This document shows positions 1 to 5,100 of a stretch of 5,773 nucleotides of DNA, one piece after another (the first letter of the stretch is position 1; each line of letters starts with the position of its first letter). The translations under genes and the position numbers were made by a program. The DNA is taken from the NCBI GenBank assembly GCA_964462125.1, contig CAYWXT010000302.1:1-5773 (forward strand), given 5' to 3'. Under the pieces are notes generated by a model. The model saw nothing but the letters and a program-made list of their open reading frames with translations, was not told the origin of the DNA and searched no databases. The stretch comes from JAWLFY01 sp964462125 (GTDB taxonomy: Bacteria > Planctomycetota > Planctomycetia > Pirellulales > Pirellulaceae).

Positions 1-41
1 TTCATGATGGGTGACCCGGGTCGGAAAAACAGTTTACGGCT

Positions 42-82
42 CGGGTCAGCCGGGGCAAATCCTTTTCACTCCGGGTCAGCCG
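42..82. repeat. Pair of 11-bp direct repeats in non-coding leader
   Basis: CGGGTCAGCCG occurs exactly at 42-52 and 72-82, a 30-bp period, and its first six bases (CGGGTC) also occur at 17-22. The first copy is preceded by CGGCT, so 37-52 can form a 5-bp stem (CGGCT/AGCCG) with a 6-nt loop. The stretch 1-219 has no convincing gene. It could be the decayed remains of a short tandem array or a recombination/regulatory region ahead of the recombinase-like fragment at 220. The repeats are seen directly; any function is a guess. Confidence 0.4.
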
Positions 83-169
83 TTCATAAAAGGGACCCCC
101 CCCAAGCGGACTATTCTAGTCTTTCCGGGCGAGTGTTGTCTACCCCTGCGGTGGATGGGGGCTGGATGT

Positions 170-178
170 TGATATAGA
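170..178 (+). promoter_or_regulatory. Possible extended -10 promoter before the recombinase fragment
   Basis: TGATATAGA fits the extended -10 pattern TGN-TATAAT with one mismatch (TATAGA), 41 bp before the ATG at 220. No good -35 box lies 16-18 bp upstream, as the sequence there is G-rich. AT-rich hexamers are uncommon in this GC-rich window, which adds slight weight, but a chance match is possible. Confidence 0.2.
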
Positions 179-219
179 ACACATGTCCACTTCCTGTTTC
201 CACGCGTGGGAGATTTTCT

Positions 220-369
220 ATGACGGTTGAACTCTATCGCCAGCGTCTGACTCGGGCCCAGCTTCATCCGAACGACCGGCAGTGGATGCCGATGTGGTTG
301 GCGCACTACCCGGCACAGCAATCTGGCACGCGATGCCAAAGGCTCGCCTACCATGAAGCACGGTTTTGA
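220..369 (+). pseudogene. N-terminal fragment of a tyrosine recombinase/integron-integrase-like gene
   Basis: ATG at 220 opens a 49-codon frame ending in TGA at 367-369. The translation begins MTVELYRQRLTRAQLHPNDR and continues QWMPMWLAHYPAQQS. From memory this resembles the N-terminal extension of planctomycete integron-type tyrosine recombinases, where a short helix is followed by a W-P-x-W-hydrophobic-x-x-Y segment before the SAM-like core-binding domain. A complete enzyme would be several hundred residues and carry the R-H-R-Y catalytic residues; none of that is here. After about residue 35 the sequence (GTRCQRLAYHEARF) no longer looks like the family, so I read it as a relic whose downstream part was deleted or replaced. 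The stop lies one base from the stop of the convergent minus-strand membrane gene at 371. No clear Shine-Dalgarno sequence precedes the ATG. The alternative is a genuine small protein of unknown role or a chance frame. The family assignment is moderate at best. Confidence 0.42.
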
Positions 370-370
370 T

Positions 371-1978
371 CTATCGCGGCAGCTCATAGACGGCATAGGT
401 ATCGTTGCGTTCCGGCTCGCGGGGGTAGACCTGGACCAGCGGCAGGTGCGGGCCGGTCACGCGACGGTCAACGATCATGTAACGAACCCCGTACTCCTCG
501 CGGAACTCGTCCAGGGTGGCGTATTGGATCGAGACCCGGATTGTTCCCAGCCGCCGTGGAAAGACGCGAGTGAACCTCCGTAGCCATTCCTGCAAACTGG
601 CCGCGTCCTGCGGTACGTCCTTCCAGTTCACGACCTCCGCTCGTTCCGCGTACCATTTGAACGTCTGCTGATGCCGGGGCGTGAGAAACTGTTCCTGCTC
701 GGGCGTCGTGACCTGGACCCAACGACAGAGAGCGAGCCAGTCGCGAAACGTCCGTTGTTGTGTTCGCGGTGGCGCTTCCACGTCCCAGCCCAACACGCGG
801 TGACTGGCCGAGGGGGGGACGCCGATCCGCATCCGTTCATAGCTGCTCCAACCGATCGCAGCGACGCTCAACAACAAACAGGCAAAACTGCCCACCCGAA
901 GCGCGGCCAAGCTGGTGCGCGAAAACAGGACCTGCATCAGGGAGAGGGCCAACAGCAGCGGGACGGCCACGTCGGTCAGCCGGAACCAGTAATAGCGGAG
1001 CAAGCGGGCGGCGAGGTCGGGCTGGAACGTGGTCAGCATCCCGATCAACAGCCCGATCAGCGCCAGGCCGACGGCGGTGGCGGTGAAGCAGCCGAGTTGC
1101 CGCCAACGGGCGTGTGAGTTCCCGCGCGCCGCCCACAGGAACGCCCCGGCGGTGGCGATGACAAGCAGTCCATGCCGCAGGTACCACGTCCAAGGAAATG
1201 TCGACGGCAACAGGTGATGGGGCAGACGAAAATAGGTATAGACCTGCGCCGCGGCGGTCGACTGATCCGGCGTCGCTCCCACGGTCAACCAGATCGCGGG
1301 GACCAGCCCGAACAGGGCCAATGCTCCGCCAATGAACAGCCCCGGCTGAAACAGGGGTTTGCGGTCGTCCCGCCGATGTTCTGTCGCCCACCAGGCCACC
1401 ATGCCGGCGATCACCGACCAACCGCCGACCAAGACATGAAAGGCGGAGGCAGCACCGAAACAAACCCACACCCGATTCCAACGACGCGAGACCAGTTCCG
1501 CCAACCCCAACAGCACCAACCCGTAGGCCGGAACCTTGGCCTCGATACCGCCGACGACCCACTCGCCGGCGAGGTTGGCATACTCGGTGCCGGCGATCCA
1601 GACGGCGGCCACACCGACCACCGCGAACGGGCGGGGGATGAGGCGCCAGCTGAGCCGCTGCAGCCCGAGGGCCAACAGGAACCATCCGACCGCGCGCCCG
1701 ATCCAGGCGGTCGTTTCCAGGGAAAGGAACCACGTCGGCCAACCGAACAAGGCTTGAAACGTGAAGTGTGCCTCGCCGGAGGTCAGGAACAGATCGCGGG
1801 AACACCATTCGGGCTGCCAGAAGTGCTTGGCTTTGGCCAGGTAATGGGCCTCGTTGACCATCGGGGGGGCGTCGCCGCCGACGATGAAGAACAACGCCAT
1901 CAGTAGGGCGAGTTCCAACATCAGCAGACGTCGATTCGAAGCCTCGTTCGGATTCGGAGCCTCGTTCGCGGAGATCAT
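371..1978 (-). CDS. Polytopic membrane protein, GT-C/DUF6798-like
   Basis: This is a 535-aa protein read from ATG at 1978-1976 to TAG at 373-371. A 17-residue polar N-terminus precedes a first membrane helix at about 18-35. Further hydrophobic segments lie at about 92-108, 118-132, 150-163, 170-197, 213-233, 268-284, 297-316, 333-352 and 359-378, giving roughly ten spans. Between the first two is a hydrophilic loop with VNEAHYLAKAKHFW and SRDLFL (about 41-65), positioned like the acidic first extracytoplasmic loop of GT-C glycosyltransferases. Residues 380-535 form a soluble tail with the stretch FLTPRHQQTFKWYAERAEVV. From memory this architecture matches planctomycete DUF6798-type proteins; no substrate or reaction can be named. 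The start overlaps the pdxA stop as ATGA. No Shine-Dalgarno precedes it (CCTTCCCGTCTC), which suggests translation by coupling to pdxA. Longer open frame upstream (to 2353) lies inside pdxA and is not real coding. Met20 is a possible later start. Confidence 0.85.
   Translation of the reverse strand: MISANEAPNPNEASNRRLLMLELALLMALFFIVGGDAPPMVNEAHYLAKAKHFWQPEWCSRDLFLTSGEAHFTFQALFGWPTWFLSLETTAWIGRAVGWFLLALGLQRLSWRLIPRPFAVVGVAAVWIAGTEYANLAGEWVVGGIEAKVPAYGLVLLGLAELVSRRWNRVWVCFGAASAFHVLVGGWSVIAGMVAWWATEHRRDDRKPLFQPGLFIGGALALFGLVPAIWLTVGATPDQSTAAAQVYTYFRLPHHLLPSTFPWTWYLRHGLLVIATAGAFLWAARGNSHARWRQLGCFTATAVGLALIGLLIGMLTTFQPDLAARLLRYYWFRLTDVAVPLLLALSLMQVLFSRTSLAALRVGSFACLLLSVAAIGWSSYERMRIGVPPSASHRVLGWDVEAPPRTQQRTFRDWLALCRWVQVTTPEQEQFLTPRHQQTFKWYAERAEVVNWKDVPQDAASLQEWLRRFTRVFPRRLGTIRVSIQYATLDEFREEYGVRYMIVDRRVTGPHLPLVQVYPREPERNDTYAVYELPR
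1933..1968. repeat. Perfectly tandem 18-bp duplication at the membrane-gene N-terminus
   Basis: Two adjacent 18-bp units, GATTCGAAGCCTCGTTCG (1933-1950) and GATTCGGAGCCTCGTTCG (1951-1968), differ at one base. On the minus strand they are codons 4-15 of the membrane-protein gene and give the doubled peptide NEAPNP/NEASNR. The unit is six codons long, so the duplication keeps the frame. It sits in the short polar tail ahead of the first membrane helix, where length changes should be tolerated. It probably arose by replication slippage. Confidence 0.8.
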
Positions 1979-3021
1979 GAGACGGGAAGGCTGAGTTCCA
2001 CGGCCAAGCGAATCGCTGCCAGCATACTGCGGTGATCCGCCTTGCCTTGCCAGGCCAAATCGAGGGCGGTGCCGTGATCGACACTGGTGCGGACGATGGG
2101 GAGTCCGAGCGTGACGTTGACGGCGTCCTCGAACGAGAGAGCTTTCAGGGGGATCAAACCTTGATCGTGATACATGCAGACATAGACATCGGTCGCGTTG
2201 CGCTGGGTCGGAGTGAATGCGGTGTCCGGAGGGAGGGGGCCGCAGACGTCCAGTCCCTCCATTTGGGCCTGCTCGATTGCTGGGGCGATGATCGATTCTT
2301 CTTCGCCGTGGCTGAAGAGCCCGTGTTCCCCGGCGTGCGGGTTCAACCCACAAACCGTGATCCGCGCCGGACGGCCCAAGCGTCGGTGTACCGCGGCGGC
2401 GGCCATGCGGATCGTTCCTGCAATCGATTCCGTAGTCAAGGTGGCTGCGACGTCCGCCAACGGGAGGTGAATTGTTACCAAGGCGCAGGAAATGGTGTCG
2501 CTGGTCAGCATCATCCGGGCGTCACCGCTACCGGTCTTCGCCGCCAGCAATTCCGTGTGCCCTGGGAAGGGAATCCCAGCGGCGTGCCAGGCTTCCTTTT
2601 GAATCGGTCCGGTCACGATGCCGTCGACGTGACCGGCCAGCGCCGCGTCGATCGCGAACTCCACGGCCGCATAGGAGGCTGCCCCGGTGGCGGCGGTGAA
2701 TACTCCCGGCCGGACGGCAATCGGATCGAGTTCACCGACATCGATCACCCGCGGTCCGGACAGCTCGCGGGGGGGTGCGGACTCGAGTTCATGAGGTCTG
2801 ATCGCGTCGGGGAGGGGAAACGCGAGCTGTTTGGCGATGTGGCGCAGCACACCCATCGGACCGATCACCAGCGGAACACACGCCGTTTGAACCTCCGCCA
2901 GCGCCGCGCACTGCAAGACCAGTTCCGGGCCGATCCCTGCGACATCCCCCACGGTCAGGGCGATTCGGGGCCGGTGAGAAACACGATGCGGGGACACCGG
3001 ATCGGGATCGCTGGGTATCAT
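1975..3021 (-). CDS. pdxA: 4-hydroxythreonine-4-phosphate dehydrogenase (PdxA)
   Basis: PdxA is a cytoplasmic enzyme that oxidises 4-phosphohydroxy-L-threonine with NAD+ in the DXP-dependent pathway to pyridoxal 5'-phosphate; the product then condenses with DXP through PdxJ. From ATG at 3021 the protein has 348 residues, close to the family's usual ~330. Visible motifs are RIALTVGDVAGIGPEL at the N-terminus (most PdxA have TPGDPAGIGPE, so two prolines are valine here), VTGPIQKEA, and the three metal-ligand histidines in PGHTE (His155), NPHAGE (His229) and YHDQG (His285). Near the C-terminus GLPIVRTSVDHGTALD supplies the conserved substrate-binding region. All key residues are intact. An in-frame TTG at 3039 would add six residues; neither start has a clear Shine-Dalgarno, and I prefer the ATG. 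The TGA overlaps the ATG of the membrane-protein gene by 4 bp, marking a two-gene operon transcribed leftwards and divergent from the C25 peptidase gene. Confidence 0.96.
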   Translation of the reverse strand: MIPSDPDPVSPHRVSHRPRIALTVGDVAGIGPELVLQCAALAEVQTACVPLVIGPMGVLRHIAKQLAFPLPDAIRPHELESAPPRELSGPRVIDVGELDPIAVRPGVFTAATGAASYAAVEFAIDAALAGHVDGIVTGPIQKEAWHAAGIPFPGHTELLAAKTGSGDARMMLTSDTISCALVTIHLPLADVAATLTTESIAGTIRMAAAAVHRRLGRPARITVCGLNPHAGEHGLFSHGEEESIIAPAIEQAQMEGLDVCGPLPPDTAFTPTQRNATDVYVCMYHDQGLIPLKALSFEDAVNVTLGLPIVRTSVDHGTALDLAWQGKADHRSMLAAIRLAVELSLPVS

Positions 3022-3137
3022 GAGGTGCCGGGAGTCCAAACGTCCCAGAGTGGCGGGGCCATCAGAAAACGCGAGTCAATGATTACACGTGAACATTCGG
3101 GGTGGTGCTGTGAATCGACCAGCGATTACGGTTGTAG

Positions 3138-3167
3138 GGTGGGCTTCCTGGTCCGTCCAGCCCGACC
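3138..3167. repeat. Imperfect hairpin in the pdxA/C25 divergent intergenic region
   Basis: GGTGGGCT (3138-3145) pairs with AGCCCGACC (3159-3167), an 8-bp stem with one bulged G at 3164 and a 13-nt loop. It lies in the 194-bp gap between the divergent starts of pdxA and the C25 gene, so it is not a terminator for either. It could be a dispersed palindromic element or part of the leader of the C25 gene. No U-tract follows. I found no convincing -35/-10 pair for either gene in this gap; TACGAT at 3170-3175 is the nearest -10-like hexamer for the plus strand. Confidence 0.4.
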
Positions 3168-3215
3168 GGTACGATGACACCTTAATCGTACAGGAAGCAC
3201 GGCAACCGGTGATCT

Positions 3216-4886
3216 ATGTGTGGTGAATGGATGACACAGCAGCGATTTTTCATTCGGCTCATGCGGCGTTGGGCGATCGCCCTCGGGATGATCGCATGCT
3301 GGAGCGTGTGGTTGGCCCCGGGTGCGACCGCGGCTGACGTGGTGGTTGTCTGCCCGCCGGCATTTCGGGAAGCCCTCGTGCCGTGGCTGGAGTTCCGTCG
3401 CTCCGAAGGATTATCGGTCCGTGTCTGTGATGCGGAACCGGACGTGGAACGACAACAGGCCCAGCTCTTGGCGGTCGCCGATGATTCGACCCGCTATGTA
3501 TTGCTCGTCGGCGATGCACCGGTGATCGGAACCGAATGTCGCCCGGATCGCCAGGTACCGACCAGCTACAGCACTAACCGTGTAACGGCCGCTTGGGGAT
3601 CGGCCCCCACCCTCGCTACTGACTTCATCTATAGCGATCTCAACGGAGACGGCAGCCCGGACGCGGCGGTGGGGCGATTGCCGGTGACATCGGCCAAGGA
3701 ACTTCGGGGAGTCGTGACGCGGATTTTGGCGTACGAGCAGAGCGAGGATTTCGGGACGTGGCGGGGCCAGGTCCAACTGACCGGCGGCGTCGGCGGGTTC
3801 GGAAAGATGGCCGACGCTGCGATCGAGACGGTAACGCGGACGGTCCTGACCAGCATGCTGCCTCCGGAAACACGGGCGAGTGTGGCCTATGCCAGTCCAG
3901 GGCATCGGTTCTTTCCCAACGGTGATTCATTCACCGACGCGGTCCTGCAGCGGTACCGTGACGGTTCGCGGTTTTGGGTCTACGCTGGCCACGGTTGGGT
4001 GAACGAGCTCGACCGGGTCCCGAGCAGCGATGACGGCGTCCCCGTGCTTGACCAAGACAGTGTGCGCAAGCTGCAGCGGGAAGCGAGCGGGGCTCCCATC
4101 GCTCTGATGTTGGCCTGTTACACCGGGGCGGTCGACGCTGCCGAGCCTTGTTTGGCACGACAGATGTTGTTGGCCGAGGGGGGGCCGATCGCCGTCTTTG
4201 CCGGCAGCCGCGTCACGATGCCATATGGGAATGCCGCCGCGGCGGTAGGGTTGATCGACAGCGTTTATCGACAGAGGGAACCGCGGATCGGCGACGCGTG
4301 GCTGAGCACCCTGCAGCAGATGAACCGCGATGACGACGACGCGGAGAAACCGACGGCGCGGATGCTGATCGATACCTTGGCGGCTTTCTTCAGCCCCGCC
4401 GGGGCGACTCTCGCCGACGAACGCCGCGAACATATGCAGCTGTATCATCTGATCGGCGACCCCACCCTGCGGTTGCACCATCCGGAAGCCTTGGAGTTGG
4501 AAGTCGCGGAGGAGTGGGAGGTCGCGGAGACGGCGAACTCTCCTGATCCATGCCCGGCGGCGGTGGTGACGACCGGCGGCGAAGGTGAGCCGGAGGAACA
4601 AGCGGCGGAGTCGGGCGAGGAGCCGAGTCGCCCTCTGCGGCTGCGGATGACCAGCCCCATTGAGGGTGCTTTGACCGTGTGTGTCGATCTGCCGTTGGGC
4701 ACTGCCATCGATGGCGACCCCAACCGCACCACGGTGGCGACGGTGTGCCTGGATATTGCGTCGGATGAGGCCTGCGAGCCGTCGATCGAGCTGCCCGAGG
4801 GGCTCCGCGGCCCGGTCATCATTCGCGCCATGGTTGCCGGCCAAAACGCTTGGGCGACCGCTGCGAAGACGCTCCACTTGCGGTGA
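3216..4886 (+). CDS. Exported C25-family (gingipain-like) cysteine peptidase
   Basis: This 556-aa protein carries a Sec-type signal peptide: basic residues around RLMRRW, a hydrophobic core at about 19-35, and an ATA cleavage site giving a mature start near Ala40. The body matches the peptidase C25 fold: YVLLVGDA (94-101), a calcium-type loop DLNGDGSPD (141-149) followed by AVGRLPV, then the catalytic dyad His259 in WVYAGHGW and Cys301 in LMLACYTG, and the late family motif HLIGDPTLRL (411-420). The C-terminal part has an acidic Glu/Ala-rich linker (about 424-472) and a beta-rich tail (473-556) that may be an Ig-like domain. Gingipains are longer, with a propeptide and a type IX secretion domain; I see neither. 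Substrate specificity cannot be read from the sequence. The start is uncertain: ATG 3216 and ATG 3231 are in frame, the latter with GGTGA just upstream, and ATG 3261 would leave only a minimal signal peptide. The gene is likely monocistronic. Confidence 0.87.
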   Translation: MCGEWMTQQRFFIRLMRRWAIALGMIACWSVWLAPGATAADVVVVCPPAFREALVPWLEFRRSEGLSVRVCDAEPDVERQQAQLLAVADDSTRYVLLVGDAPVIGTECRPDRQVPTSYSTNRVTAAWGSAPTLATDFIYSDLNGDGSPDAAVGRLPVTSAKELRGVVTRILAYEQSEDFGTWRGQVQLTGGVGGFGKMADAAIETVTRTVLTSMLPPETRASVAYASPGHRFFPNGDSFTDAVLQRYRDGSRFWVYAGHGWVNELDRVPSSDDGVPVLDQDSVRKLQREASGAPIALMLACYTGAVDAAEPCLARQMLLAEGGPIAVFAGSRVTMPYGNAAAAVGLIDSVYRQREPRIGDAWLSTLQQMNRDDDDAEKPTARMLIDTLAAFFSPAGATLADERREHMQLYHLIGDPTLRLHHPEALELEVAEEWEVAETANSPDPCPAAVVTTGGEGEPEEQAAESGEEPSRPLRLRMTSPIEGALTVCVDLPLGTAIDGDPNRTTVATVCLDIASDEACEPSIELPEGLRGPVIIRAMVAGQNAWATAAKTLHLR

Positions 4887-4900
4887 GCGATCGGCTCCCG

Positions 4901-4909
4901 TGGTATGAT
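4901..4909 (+). promoter_or_regulatory. Candidate extended -10 promoter for the oxidoreductase gene
   Basis: TGGTATGAT is TGN followed by TATGAT, one mismatch from the sigma-70 extended -10 consensus. It lies 15 bp after the stop of the C25 gene. A weak -35 candidate (TTGCGG, 4878-4883) would sit 20 bp away, longer than ideal, but extended -10 promoters can work without one. Transcription from here would give a leader of about 185 nt containing the 5009-5029 palindrome. Confidence 0.32.
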
Positions 4910-4915
4910 TCAGGT

Positions 4916-4929
4916 CCGTCCTTCGACGG
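4916..4929 (+). terminator. Weak hairpin after the C25 gene
   Basis: CCGTC (4916-4920) and GACGG (4925-4929) form a 5-bp stem with loop CTTC, 30 bp after the TGA of the C25 gene. It is followed by CGGTTTGCG rather than a run of T, so intrinsic termination here is doubtful; it also lies downstream of the candidate -10 box at 4901-4909. Confidence 0.15.
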
Positions 4930-5008
4930 CGGTTTGCGCCAGTCAGGTTCGTGCGCGTGAAAGGCTGACGCGGCCGTTGTGATGCGGTGTTGTTTCCGGT
5001 TCGTGACG

Positions 5009-5029
5009 GTCCGGCTCGGCGAGCCGGAC
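5009..5029. repeat. Near-perfect 10+1+10 palindrome in oxidoreductase leader
   Basis: GTCCGGCTCG (5009-5018) and its exact reverse complement CGAGCCGGAC (5020-5029) flank a single central G at 5019. As RNA this folds into a 9-bp GC-rich stem with a GGC loop, extendable by A5006-T5031 and C5007-G5030 across a bulged G. No T-tract follows, so it is not a classic terminator. It lies 71 bp before the oxidoreductase ATG. A dispersed REP-like palindrome, a dimeric regulator site and a leader structure are all possible. Confidence 0.6.
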
Positions 5030-5088
5030 GTACTTGGCGCCGGACGCACTGTTTCTCGTGCGAACCTGTTCTCGAATCATACTTCAGC

Positions 5089-5092
5089 GGAG
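5089..5092 (+). promoter_or_regulatory. Shine-Dalgarno sequence of the oxidoreductase gene
   Basis: GGAG, 8 nt before the ATG at 5101, is the clearest ribosome binding site in the window and fixes this start, which also places the Tat motif at the extreme N-terminus. Confidence 0.65.
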
Positions 5093-5100
5093 TGAACACC

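Noticed and set aside
1..177. Frame open from the left edge to TAG at 175-177 (+), possible tail of an upstream gene
   Set aside because: The translation has no recognisable domain, is low in hydrophobic core residues, and runs through the short repeats and C8 tract. It is short enough to be chance in GC-rich DNA.
76..396. 106-aa open frame on the minus strand
   Set aside because: It crosses the repeat-rich leader, the recombinase fragment and the end of the membrane gene, is rich in Arg/Pro/His as antisense shadows are, and shows no domain.
837..2084. 415-aa minus-strand frame overlapping the membrane protein
   Set aside because: Arg-rich, low-complexity translation in a shifted frame of a gene with clear membrane helices and an ATGA-coupled start.
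3074..3082. TTGACT on the minus strand as a -35 box for pdxA
   Set aside because: The sequence 16-18 bp downstream is GC-only (CCCCGCC region) with no -10-like hexamer.
2032..3177. 381-aa plus-strand frame antisense to pdxA
   Set aside because: pdxA has all its catalytic motifs on the minus strand; the plus-strand product has no recognisable domain.
4904..5100. Riboswitch in the oxidoreductase leader
   Set aside because: The leader is structured, but I recognise no conserved riboswitch core; the palindrome alone does not support the call.
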